The notes under the pieces: generated by a model
What the model saw: only the letters and a program-made list of their open reading frames with translations
Databases searched by the model: none
Told to the model about the DNA's origin: nothing
Shown here: positions 1-12,700 of the stretch, piece by piece
How positions within the stretch are numbered: the stretch's first letter is position 1
Layout of the letters: each line of letters starts with the position of its first letter
NCBI GenBank assembly: GCA_963210315.1
Contig: OY723269.1
Span: 1,426,001-1,490,000 of the forward strand
DNA from: Rhynchopus euleeides
Lineage: Eukaryota > Euglenozoa > Diplonemea > Diplonemida > Diplonemidae
Direction: 5' to 3'
DNA: 64,000 nt
Translations under genes and position numbers: made by a program

Positions 1-2052
1 GATGTGGCGCTGCAGCACTTCGGGGTTGTGCCGCACCTCATTGTGACGCGGCTGGTGCAGCTGGGCCCGGCGACCGTCACGCAGCTGGCACACCACTGCA
101 GCTCCAACATTCCTGTCGGGATACGTATGTCTTTGCACTGCCGCCACAAAGCCCTCTCACTTGAGTGATGGAAGCGTCCAATCCAGCTCTCCCAGCGCAG
201 AGGCCGCAACCCGTATTTTCTGCAGTCACTCCAGGGCAGCAACGGAAGGTGCGCCCGATGCTGCGCCAGCAGCACACATATCACATCATCTCACCCCACG
301 GCACCACAGTGTACGACCACACGAAGCTACGTCGGGCGCTGGTGGTGCTGATCCACCACGGGGTTGTGGGGTTCCGGGTGGATGCGCCGACGCAGTACTA
401 CTGCATGCCGGACATGCTTGTGATGCGCATCAAGCACCCCTCCATGATCCAGACCAGCAAGCAGCTGTTTGGGGACGAGGGCGGCCAGCTGACGAAGCTG
501 CTGCTGCAGCACGGGCGTGCGAGCGACGAAAACCTCGTCGAGTTCGCACTGCAGGACCCGACCGGGCCGTACTGCCAGCTCCCCCCTGATGCGCAGATGA
601 GGAAGCGTGACCAGATGCACGGGCGCCTGCACGACATGATTGCACACCACTTCGTGGAGCCTGCCTCCAAGGTCAACTTCAACATCGCGAAGGAGGAGCG
701 CCTGCAGGGCATCGAGAGGCTCGATGCCGAGATCGAGAAGAAGGGGAAGAAGACGAAGCGTGCGGATAAGCGCAAGCGCGACGTGGCAGATTCGGATATG
801 TGGCAGCTCGACGACATCGACCGGAAAAGCCCCCAGCAGGGGGAACCCGGGGCCGATCCGGCGGGGCCCACGCTGCTGCGTGTCAACGTCGTGAAGTTCC
901 TCCACCACCAGCGCAGCTCTGAGGCGATCGACTTGGTGAAGCGCATCGTTAACGACAGCGCCTCCCACCTTGTCGAGTGCATGCTCCGCTACCCGCAGCG
1001 CGTCTCGTCTATCGTCCCTGCAGACGTATGTCCGGTGGGGTGTGGGGATGGCCTTTTATCAAGGCCATGGGGTGCTCGGTGCCTTAATAAGTAGAGTTTC
1101 GCATGTGTTGTGTTTCACGTGTGTAAGGGGAATGGGGGTGGGGGGGTGGGGAGGGGTCTCGAGATCTGGCTTGAATCGTGTGGATTGTTGCCACGACTTC
1201 TATGCCAACCCCCCGTTGCCTTGCAGATTCAGACATGCACCTGTCCTGTGCCGCCGATGCCGCCTGTGTCTGAAGCGCTGCGGGAGGAGCAGCTGGCGCA
1301 GCTGACTGGCCCCGAGGTAACGCCCCGCCTCAAGGAGCTGCTGACTGGCCTGTCGAGCGGGCTCGCCCACCTCCACAACTACCCGATCCTGAAGCTGGTC
1401 AACCCGTCGAAAGGGCACGCAGTCAACATGGTATGTATTGCAGCGCTTGCCTCACAGGTGTGACATCGGTGTATCTGAGGTGCCATGTTTTCTCACTAGG
1501 GTTGCAGCTACCGCCCCCTCCCATCCCCATGCCTCACAGGCTGCGATCACCGCTGCTCTGCGCAACGCGCAGATCGAGTACATCATCAGCAAGAAGTGCG
1601 GCACTGTGGGGCGCAGGATCTTCAAAATCCTGATGCAGAAGAAGGCGCTGGAGGAGAAGGACATCGTGAGCCAGGCGCTGGCGCCTGAGGCCGATGTGCG
1701 GCAGACGATGTACCGCATGAAGTCCACGGGGTACCTGTCTGTGCGTGAGGTGCCCATGACGGCTGACATGAACCCGAACAAGACGATTTTCCTCTGGGGT
1801 GTTCCGTACGAGGCCGTGCAGCTCCGCATTGTCGACGAGATGTACAAAACCCTGCGCAACATGTACCAGAAGCGGCTACACGCTGCAAGCGAGGTGGCGC
1901 CCCTTCTGGCACGCCTCAGCAGCAGCGGCAAGACACACGGCCTGACCGAGCAGCAGCTTGAGCAGGTGGCGAAGTGGAACTCCATGTCGGAAAGCCTCAC
2001 CTTCACCATTGTGTCTCTCTACGATTCCATCTGCTCGCTGGAGTTCTTCTGA
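1..2052 (+). CDS. RPC3: RNA polymerase III subunit RPC3 (5' end outside the window)
   Basis: Subunit of RNA polymerase III (human POLR3C family), built from winged-helix domains and part of the initiation subcomplex in the nucleus. Four exons join in frame: 1-124, 226-1025, 1227-1430 and 1540-2052. Introns start GTATGT and end CAG. The first exon aligns with the human N-terminus (HFG at the start, then a winged helix). Exon 2 carries the second winged helix and a Lys/Arg-rich linker (GKKTKRADKRKR). The last exon contains CGTVGRRIFKIL, matching human CARIFRLVL, and the C-terminal helical segment. The window begins only a few codons inside the N-terminus, so the start codon is missing. Phases agree at every junction (1, 0, 0). 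Family call rests on remembered alignment; splice sites are seen directly. Confidence 0.88.
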
Positions 2053-3931
<1,879 letters not shown>

Positions 3932-4475
3932 GCTTTCGCCCTCCCCACCACCCGGGCCTTGTTGTTGTTGCTGTTGATAATCTTGCTGTTTCCTGATCCC
4001 CCACCCCCCCCCACCTCCAGCACACAAGGCCAACATCGAGAGCAGAACATAAAAATGCAACAGCCCGCACACGTCTGCCCCGCCAACCGCAGACGCCAGG
4101 CTCTCCACACTGCATTATCTTCTGCACCGTGCTTCTCCCCCACCCCGTAACCCCCCCTCTCTGTAAAGCACTGCGATTATTGTCCCCCCCCACCCCCCAC
4201 CGGCGGGGGGGTGGGTGGGTGGGTGGGGTTTTTTGTGTTTCTGCAAACAAAGGCGGGGGGGTGTGTGAGGAATGGGAAGACCAGAAGGGATGCGGGAACC
4301 CCCCCCCCCTCCCACACCCCCCCGCAACGAACGCGACATTGTGATTGGCTGCTGCCTCCCAGAATGGCCCAACTCCAAGCGCCCCCCCCCTCCCTCCCTC
4401 TCACCCCCCCCCCCCCTCCCCCACGACCCCCCTTGCTTTCTTGCCGAGTTATGCTCCGGAGGCAGGTGTGGGAAA

Positions 4476-4476
<1 letters not shown>
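3932..4476. other. alpha-tubulin 3' flank, low complexity
   Basis: Starts with TTG-rich and C-rich sequence, then alternating poly(C) and poly(G) tracts between about 4185 and 4440. No gene, tRNA or clear polyadenylation signal was recognised. Confidence 0.5.

Positions 4477-4531
<55 letters not shown>
4477..4531. repeat. (CA)n microsatellite
   Basis: About 27 uninterrupted CA dinucleotides. Other CA/TG runs in the window lie near 4881, 21930, 26508, 27315 and 35263. Confidence 0.97.
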
Positions 4532-5017
4532 GCCCTCAAGACTCTTGAAGCGGCCTGACTCTTTAGTGTCTACGTCGCAGCAAGGGGGCGATATATACCA
4601 CCCTTTTTATTGATTTCACGTGTCAGTGTTTGACTTTTTCGCAACTTCATTTCTTCCTTTTTCTCCCTCTCCAACCCCACCCGTGACACCACCAGGGTTT
4701 AGCTAGCCCTGGTCCGATTATCCCCGGTTCTTCGCTGAAGAGACGCGGCCGGGGGGAGGGGTACGAAGAGTACGCGTCGAAACCGGTGTCACGTCGTGTT
4801 GGGGAATCCTTCGGGAGTGCGATACTGAAGGGGAGGTGCTACTGCCCGTGCAGGGCGACACCGCCTTAAAACTTTATAACCACACACACACACACATCGC
4901 GAGTGCCTTCCCCTCCCCCTCTCCCAATCAACACCATAATCTGCCCACAAAACACAAGACAACACTCAACAGGGCTGGGGCAACCTATTCCCCACCTCCC
5001 CCACCCCCCCCCCCCCC
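4532..5017. other. unassigned intergenic segment with a small hairpin
   Basis: No coding signal. A perfect 6-bp stem (CCAGGG/CCCTGG) closes a 9-nt loop at 4693-4713, followed by other short self-complementary bits to about 4770 and a TATA-like ATATATA near 4591. A non-coding RNA is possible, but I could not match it to snRNA, SRP, 5S or tRNA. A poly(C) tract ends the segment. Confidence 0.3.
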
Positions 5018-5953
5018 CTAGGGCAGTGAACCCAATAAACGACGTTTATTTCAGAAACCGTTTTTAAATAAACGTTAAACGTTTATAAACGCTAAACGTT
5101 TAGCGTTTATTTAGCGAAGCAGCTTGTGCCCACACCCCACCCACATAACCTGACCTCACACACTCCCACACGATTCTGGTGGCAGAAAGTGCCCAATATG
5201 CTCCGGAAACTCAATTCCGCCCACTCACAGGGGGTGGTATGCCCCCGACGATGCCGTTTTTAGCAACCAAAATTTTTGGGACAGAACTTGTACCTGGGCT
5301 GCACACCACAGGACACATCAAGCAGAGCAAGCACACCTCAACCTGCCAGATGCACAGAAGAACTGTTGTCGTTGATTGTTCTGAAACATAACAGCTTCTC
5401 GGTGCCCTCCAGAGGCCAAAAGGCAAGCCAATATGAGGTAATTGCGCCAGGAACAGTTGTGGGAGAAGTATGGTACAGTTCGTGTCCCATTTGACGCTGT
5501 TCTTGGGAGCTTACGGCAGCTGGGTCTGTGGCACGGCGCATCCGTTGCCAGGGAGCGCGTCCTCGGGTGTGGTGCCTCACCTGCGAGCATGTGGCACAGG
5601 GACGCCATACGAGAGTCTCTCAGATGCCTCCTCTGATGGGAGGCAGCTGACTGGAACAGGCACCTGGTACAGCAGGCACGGGTACAAGAAGTGGCCAGAA
5701 ATAGCGCCGATGTTTTCGACCCTGCGCTTCGACATCTTGCTGTCCTCACCGCAGCGGTGACCCCCCGCCCTGGAATTTGGGGTGTGGTGCGCTGGCCATG
5801 ATGTATTATGATGTAAAGTGACTCAGTGGCAGAGCCTGCAGGAAACGTTTATTAAGCGTTTATCTGAACGTTTATTTCCGCTCAGAATTTTGAGAAACGT
5901 TAAACGTTTATAAACGCTAAACGTTTTCAACGTTTATTTAATCACTGCCCTAG
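5018..5953. mobile_element. 936-bp foldback element with AAACGTTT-rich inverted ends
   Basis: The ends are inverted copies: CTAGGGCAGTGA at the left and TCACTGCCCTAG at the right. Both continue inward for roughly 90 bp as permuted copies of AAACGTTTA/TAAACG (5035-5120 and 5845-5940). The TAGGGCAGTGA end resembles hAT-type termini, but no 8-bp target duplication is seen: the left flank is poly(C) and the right flank is G7. The interior (5173-5760) is an arm of the neighbouring G7TC element family missing its terminus, so this is a composite. No transposase gene. Confidence 0.7.
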
Positions 5954-6782
5954 GGGGGGTCTACTGCACCTAAAAAAGCGTGTACATTGGCCAAATTTTG
6001 AGAAACGAGTTTTTGACCCTAAAAAGGGGATTCTGCTGGCAGAAAGTGCCCAATATGCTCCGGAAACTCGTTTCCGCCCACTCCCAGGGGGTGGTATGCC
6101 CCCGATGATGCTTTTTTTAGCAACGAAAAATTTTGGGACAGAACTTGTACCTGGGGCTATTTGTGCAGTCTGCTTATTTCCGCTGTTGCCCTTTGTATCA
6201 CCCTCAGGGACTGCCAGCGGCGCCGGATGGCCCTCAGGAGGTCCGTCCGTAGTTCTGGTACGTGAACTGCGCCCTGCACAACGCCCTGCTCGTCGGCGAG
6301 AGCAATCAGGCCTGGTTTCCTCTTCCTTTGAGAGACTGGCCCGTACCTCAACTGTAGACTCCGTCGACTCCCTCAATCCAGTCATTTGTGGCACCCAATC
6401 AGCCTCCCATTTGACACTGCAGCCATGCCTGAGTACTTCCCGACAATACCGTTTAGCGGAAGTTGGGGCTGGAAGCTGAGACGGGAAAATCTTGCGCTTC
6501 TGCTGAGCGCTATTTCTGGCCACTTCTTGTACCTGTGCCTGCTGTACCAGGTGCCTGTTCCAGTCAGCTGCCTCCCATCAGAGGAGGCATCTGAGACTCT
6601 CGTATGGCGTCCCTGTGCCACATGCTCACAGGTGAGGCACCACACCCGAGGACGCGCTCCCTAGCAACGGATGCGCCGTGCCACAGACCCAGCTGCCGTA
6701 AGCTCCCAAGAACAGCGTCAAATGGGACACGAACTGTACCATACTTCTCCCACAACTGTTCCTGGCGCAATTACCTCATATT

Positions 6783-9171
6783 GGGGGTATGGAAATTTAG
6801 TCATTCTTAGTCACTTTTAGGCGATTTACGCGCGGTTTTTCGGCTGGGGAAAAGAGAGTAAGATTTTCGAAAAAAATCGATTTTTTCGCAAAAAATCGCA
6901 TTGTGTCGTAGTCGCGCGTAGTCACCCGTAGTCGCCAGGTCGAGGTTACCAGATTCCATACCCCCCCGGGGTACTGAATTACCGATTTTTCGACATGTCG
7001 AAAAAAAAAAAATTTTGGCCGAAAAAAAAAAATTTTTTTTTCGGCCGACTAAACCGAAAATCGGGCCCTCTGGGGTGCCACACCGATATTTTTCGGATTT
7101 TTTTCGGATTTTTTCCCGATTTTTTTTGGTTGGGGTGGCCACCAGTCCAGGCTGCTGCCCCAGGGTGGCCGGATTTTCGACATGTCGAAAAAAAAATTTT
7201 TTTGGCCGAAAAAAAAAATTTTTTTTTCGGCCGACTAAACCGAAAATCGGGCCCTCTGGGGTGCCACACCGATATTTTCCCCATGTCCGGGGGACATTTT
7301 GGGGAGCCCCCCCCATGTGGGGGGCTCCGCCCCCCACGCCCCCCGCCCCCCCCCCCACCTCCCACCTCCCTCCCGGCCGGGGGCCGGTACGGTCGGTCGT
7401 CGGCTGCGGCCAAAGGGCGTGCGGTAGCCGACGCCCTTTTGTGCTCGCCTCCTCCCTCCCACACGTCTTTGTCCTCTTTCATGACGCGTCACCCTGCCTC
7501 CACGCTCTGACTTCTGTGACCCGCATGCCGCGTTGAGAGCAAGTCTTCCGTGTGCTGTCACCGAGACCAGGCCACTATCTGCTCTCAGGTTGGTAGCAAT
7601 GGCCTTTTACCTGATGTCAAGCCCACGTGACAAAGACTCGTGCAGCTGAGGTCCTGGCTGGTCTGTCCTGTTGTCTGGGATCCTGTTCCCCCCCGCACCC
7701 CCCCTTCCCACACATGTCTGGTGCGTCGGTCGCGGGTTTGTGGCGCATCGGTCCTTTGGCCTGCCGGGCCTCCCCCCCGCACCCCCCCTCCACACGCGAA
7801 CCGGTCCCCCTTTTTCAATTGCGACCCGGTTCCCGTGTTGTGTCGCGGCCCTCCCCGCCTCGCCTCCGACAGACTCTCCCCACAGTTGACGACGTGGGCA
7901 AACGGCGCCGACATCCTCTCATCACTTACCGTATTCTCATCAGGACGGTCGGTTTCCCTGACGCCACGACCACCAATGTGCTCCGATGCTTTTTGAAGGA
8001 GGTAGTTCATCCCCGACTCAGGCGTTTGCGGGAATGAGCTCGCCCACTTCTCCTGGAGGAGTACGCACCACCCGGTCGTGGCGCACCCGCACCCGCTGCA
8101 CACCGCACATGACGAGTTGCGGTAGCAGCCGTACCCCACACAGGTTCGAGTGGTTTGCCATGGTCCTGCTCACGACGACCTGCAGGTCACCCGTTCCTGT
8201 CGTGCACGGGCAGGCAGTGCCAGGAGGTGGTGGCCTCGTCAATCTGGCAGGGTTTGAGTTTACCGGGGCGAGGCACTCCACTCTGGGTCTGCTGTTTGTG
8301 ATGTAACAAGCAGGTCTGGCGGGGTGTTCAGGGTTCGGAGTGGCCCTCCTCGTTGGCATCCGTGCAGCAGCGCTATCGCGTCCCGGAATGCCCCGTGTCA
8401 CACCGGTGGGAACAGGGGCCAGCACCGCCATCTCGAGGAGGACCCGGGCCGTTCTTTGGATTCTTCACAGTCGCAGCCTCCGGCTTGTCGTTGTCCGTCA
8501 GCGTAGCGCCCACCCAGCCTGCAGAGATCTTGCACCGTCTTCAACAGCAACTTTTGACCCGACAATTTTTGGGGCATTTTTTCACCAAAAAAAATCACTC
8601 TGCGCGCCAAGTCGAAGACTTGTTTGGGGACTTTTGGTGTCCCCAATTTTTCAATTTTCGAAAAATAAGCTCACTTTGCTAAACTGGACCCAACTCCCCA
8701 CACTCTTTTTTAAGCGAAAAACATGGTATGACAAAGATCTTGCAAGAAATGTTAAGAAATCTCGAAATTTCTTAAGACGTCTTAATGTAATGCCGAAAGG
8801 GCTATTTCTTAAAGATTTCTTACTGATTTCTTAAGACGTGTTTCTTAATGCCTAGCATTTTAATGTCCATCATTCTGAAAAAGATCTTAAAAGATCTTTT
8901 TCAGAATGATGGACATTTTTAATGCTGGGAGATATGGAAATAATGTCCATCATTTCATTAAGAAATCTTAAGAAATCCTGCATTTCTTAAAAATAATGGG
9001 GGTCATTAATTTAAGAAATTTAATGCAGCACCTGCATTAAGACGTCTTAAGAAAGAAGTGAAAAGATCCTTTTCTTATTAAGACCTTTGTCATACCATGG
9101 AAAAACAGCAAATTTCGGCCGATTTTTTCTCATTTTTTCTCATTTTTTTTCACCGACTTTTCCATACCCCC
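6783..9171. mobile_element. 2.39-kb nested insertion with 13-bp TIRs and ATT target duplication
   Basis: Starts GGGGGTATGGAAA and ends with the exact complement. ATT is duplicated on both sides (6780-6782, 9172-9174). Removing the insert and one ATT restores the sequence found uninterrupted, in the opposite orientation, at 5421-5445. A 3-bp duplication with G-rich TIRs recalls PIF/Harbinger, though ATT is not the usual TWA. Near the left end, 6783-6967 is itself bounded by the same end motif, so a shorter relative may be embedded. Two near-identical copies of a palindromic block built around CGACATGTCG lie at 6993-7085 and 7178-7272. Region 7330-8700 has fragmentary ORFs without recognisable motifs. 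Confidence 0.8.
8722..9099. mobile_element. 378-bp foldback element with a perfect central palindrome
   Basis: Ends CATGGTATGACAAAG and its complement. Between them run repeated TTAAGAAAT and TTAAGACGTCTTAA motifs in both orientations. The centre (8862-8916) is a palindrome with arms of about 26 bp around AATGTCCATCATTCTGAAAA. AT-rich against a GC-rich background. Sits inside the 6783-9171 insertion. No ORF, so non-autonomous. Confidence 0.85.
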
Positions 9172-9497
9172 ATTGGCTTGGCTTTTGACCTCCGGAGGGC
9201 ACCGAGAAGCTGTTATGTTTCAGAACTATCAACGACAACAGTTCTTCTGTGCATCAGGCAGGTTGAGGTGTGTTTGCTCTGCTTGATGTGTCCTGTGGTG
9301 TGCAGCCCAGGTACAAGTTCTGTCCCAAAAATTTTGGTTGCTAAAAACGGCATCGTCGGGGGCATACCACCCCCTGGGAGTGGGCGGAAACGAGTTTCCG
9401 GAGTACATTGGGCACTTTCTGGCACCAGAACGACCTTTTTGGGGTCAAAAACGTGTTTCTCAAAATTTGGCCAATGTTTCCCCCAGTAGACCCCCCC

Positions 9498-9735
9498 TAC
9501 CCCCCCCCCCCCCTGTGCTGACCACCAACCAGGAAAAGCCACCCTCCGGGGGCTTGCGGAGGGGTCAGGGGAGGAGAGAGAGAGAGGGGGGGGGAGAGGG
9601 GGGGGTCTCAGGGGTGCAGGGGAGGGGGCCCTCTCTCTTCCCCCCCCCCCTCCCCTTCTTCCCTCCTTCCTCCTCTTCCTCCTCCTTTCCTCCCCCCCCC
9701 CCCCCTGAGGGGAGGCTCTGCGACCAGGAGGCTGG
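9498..9735. repeat. low-complexity C/G/CT tracts before the coiled-coil gene
   Basis: Poly(C), GA-rich and CT-rich runs. The gene's ATG follows directly at 9736, so the mobile element inserted within about 240 bp of the coding start. Confidence 0.6.
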
Positions 9736-12700
9736 ATGATGGAGGGGGGAGGGGCTGTGCGGCGGGAGGGGGCTGGGTCGGGCGGGTCGACCAGCAGCAG
9801 CGTCAGCGCCAGCGTGTCGTTGGGAACCGCGGTGAGCAGCAGCAGCAGCAGGGTGTCGCGCGGGAGGGCGTCTTCATCCGCTGCCGCGCAGGCGAGGGTG
9901 GAGAAGACCGCGGCAACTGCGGATCGGATTGCGCAGCTTGTCGCCACGATGCACAGCAAGCTGGAGAAGGCGGAGGCTGACAAAGAGATGCTCTCCCTTA
10001 AGGCTGAGGAAGACTGCCACAGACGGCAGGAGCTTGAGTCGCAGCTCCACCGCCTGGATGACGTCGACCGCCGCTCCGAAAAGATCGACCTCATCGCGTC
10101 CCGCATGCGTGAGGAGACCCGCCGCATCCGCCAGCGGGAGGCGGAGCTCGACAGACGCGAGGTGGCGTTAAACTCCCTCGCATCCGCCTCGGCAGCATCC
10201 ACCCCTCAGCAGCAGCACCACGCGCATCCACAGTCACATCCACACCCCCACGGCCCCAGCGTGGGGCAGGTCCGCGCGATATACGAAAAAATCGCATCTC
10301 TTGAAGCATCCGGTGTTGCAACACGCTCTGCCCTCCTTAGAGCCCTGCAGACCGACGGCGAGGTGCGTGCCCTCTTCCATGACGAGGGGAGTGCCCGCTC
10401 CGAAGTCCACCTCCAACGCCTCTTCGAATCCTGCTCCGGCGACCCCTCCGGGGGCGACCACGCCATATCCTGGGCGGAGTTCAGCCTCACGGTGTTAGGC
10501 CCAGCCCACCCCGGCCTGCCGGAACCCTCTGCGGCCAGCCCCTACTCCTCCAGCACCTGCGGGACCCCGGAGAGTGAGGCAATGGGGAGCGCCCCGTCGG
10601 AGCTGCCGGATCCCAGCCCGCCGCCGCCCCGACACCCCGAGCTGTCCCCCACGCTGGGGATGGAGGCGGCTTCCTCTGGGAGGGCTCCGTCGCCGTCGTC
10701 GAGGGGAGGGGGGTCTTCTGCGATGTCGTCAAGCGTGTCGGCGGGGTGCCCCCAGTCGCGCAGCGCGTCGCCTCCGGAGAGTGGGGAGCAGATCGCGGCT
10801 ATGGCGGAGATACTCTCCGCGGCGGATGTGGACCCCCGGATCGACCCCTCTTCCGCGGTGAGGGTTGCCGTGGCGCACGGCAGGCCGTTTGTCGATGTCG
10901 CGTTCCCACCTTCCCCCCCGTCGGCCAGCCCGGGCTGCGCCTGGGAGAGGGTGTCGACCGGCAGCCTCCACCTCGCAGAGCAGCTGTCCTGCGCAGCGGT
11001 TAGCGGGATCTGCAGCGACCGGCTGTTCCTCAGCTGCCTCTGCCTGCTGGCTGACGGGAGGCGTATGGTGCCTCAGGGCACCGCGGACCTCCGTGAGGGG
11101 CACGCGGTGGCGCATGTCGCGGGGTGTGCCACGCTGGTCGACACATTCTTCCCCAGCATCGACATGTGCCCGGTGTATGCCTCCGCCGGCCCCTCCCAGG
11201 TGTGGCTTATGCTGGCGGAGAAGGCCTTCGCAAAGCAGAAGGGTGGGTATGCCCAGATGGAGCAGTGCAGAAGCAGCCTCGCGGAGGTCGTGGAGGCGGT
11301 GTGCCCGGGGTCTGCGGTGGCGGCCTTCCCCATGTCTGGGGAGGGGGCGCTGCCGGATCTGGTTGAGTCGTGCATCGCGGGGCATCTGCAGCTGCTGGTT
11401 CCGCTGCCGACGGCGGCGTCGAAGCTGGCGGATATCGGGGCTGCCTACACAGTGCAGGCCCTCTGGCCCCCGGAGGAGGTGCACCCCGCCCACCTGCATG
11501 TCCTGCTGTGGTGCCCCGTGATGTCGCAGGGCGATGCCTCCGTTGACGCGCGCTGGGTTGCGGCGTCGGAGCTCCCCTCTCTGTTTGGGGAGTGGGTGTT
11601 GGTGGATCTCTGCGGGGAGTTTGCGCGGCGGAGGGAGACGTGCGTTGCGCTGCCGGGTCCTCCCGCCATAGCGGCTCGGTGTGGCGGGCAGCAGTGGGGC
11701 GAGGCGTCAGGGGCTGGCAGCAGCGAGCCGTGGGAGGGTGCGGCGGAGCTGCCGGGGGTGGCGATGGTGGAGGCGCCGGTGGTGTCGCTGCCGAGTCGGT
11801 CGGTGTCTGCGGTGGCGGAGCAGTCGCGGCAGTCGCGTGCGGCGGAGGTGGTTGAGGCGGTGGGGCTGGGAGCGGGGGCGGGGCGGGGCGGCCCCGTAGA
11901 GCAGCACGACGTCAAGTGGGACGAGGTGCTGTGCGCCGCCATGCAGAGCAACACCGCAGTGGTGCGTGAGGTGCAGGTGCACAGGGAGGAGGCGGCGAAG
12001 GCGCGCCGGGAGAGGGATGAGCTGGAGGAGGAGCGGGTGCGGCTGCGTGCGGCGCTCGACAGCGCGGTTGCGGAGTGCAGCGAGTGGAGGGCGCAGCCTG
12101 ATGTGCGGCAGGAGAGGGACGATGCGTTGCAGCGCCTTGGCGAGGCGGAGCATGCGGGCGGCGAGCTGCGGGAGGAGCTGGCGTTGATGCAGGAGGATGC
12201 GGCGACTGCGCGTGATATCCTCGCGAGCGTGCTCAACGCAGCACCGGCGGGTTCGCTGACGGATGCAGCGACCGAGGCGCGTGCTGTGCTGGACTCGGCC
12301 CTGCTGAAGCAGGTGGACTACGAGCTGACCTCTGACGACCAGGGACAGCGCCTAGCTGTCTTTGGTACCGTGTGGCGCGACGACGCATCGCTGGCAGAGC
12401 TGCGCCAGAACCTGGAGGCGGCGGAGGTCGAGCTGAGCGCCGGGCAGCGTGTCGCAGATGAGATGGCCGACAAGGTTGCGGATGACCGTCAGCAGCTGGA
12501 GCAGCAGAACTCGGAGCTGCGTGCGGACAACGCACGGTGCAAGTCGATAGCAGATGTCGAGCGAGCCAACGTGCTGCAGCTGACGGAGCATGTCGCAGCA
12601 CTGCGGTCTGCACTCGATGATGAGCTTCGCAAGGTCGAGCGGCTGTCGACACAGCTCAAGTCGGCGACAGAGGCACACGAGCGCGTGGAGAAGCTGGAAG

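Larger units (their letters stand above)
5953..9497. mobile_element. G7TC/TA inverted-repeat element, interrupted by a later insertion
   Basis: The ends are GGGGGGGTCTACTG and its complement, each directly bounded by TA (5951-5952 and 9498-9499), which looks like a TA target duplication. The first 200 bp (5953-6153) match the last 200 bp (about 9300-9497) in inverted orientation. A further inner arm, 6500-6782 continued at 9175-9300, is the complement of 5300-5710 in the neighbouring element. The right arm is split at 6782/9172 by a separate insertion. Region 6154-6499 is unique and has no convincing ORF. The arrangement fits a non-autonomous Tc1/mariner-like or foldback element; the superfamily is unproven. 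Confidence 0.75.

Noticed and set aside
4565-4880. Possible structured RNA gene (snRNA, SRP or 5S)
   Set aside because: Small hairpins and a TATA-like stretch exist, but no diagnostic motif of any of these RNAs could be matched.
5819-5845. tRNA-like A box (CAGTGGCAGAGC)
   Set aside because: No B box or cloverleaf downstream; the sequence runs into the AAACGTTT arm.
7627-8037. 136-residue ORF inside the nested insertion as a possible transposase
   Set aside because: No catalytic motif, composition like its non-coding surroundings, and other frames equally open.
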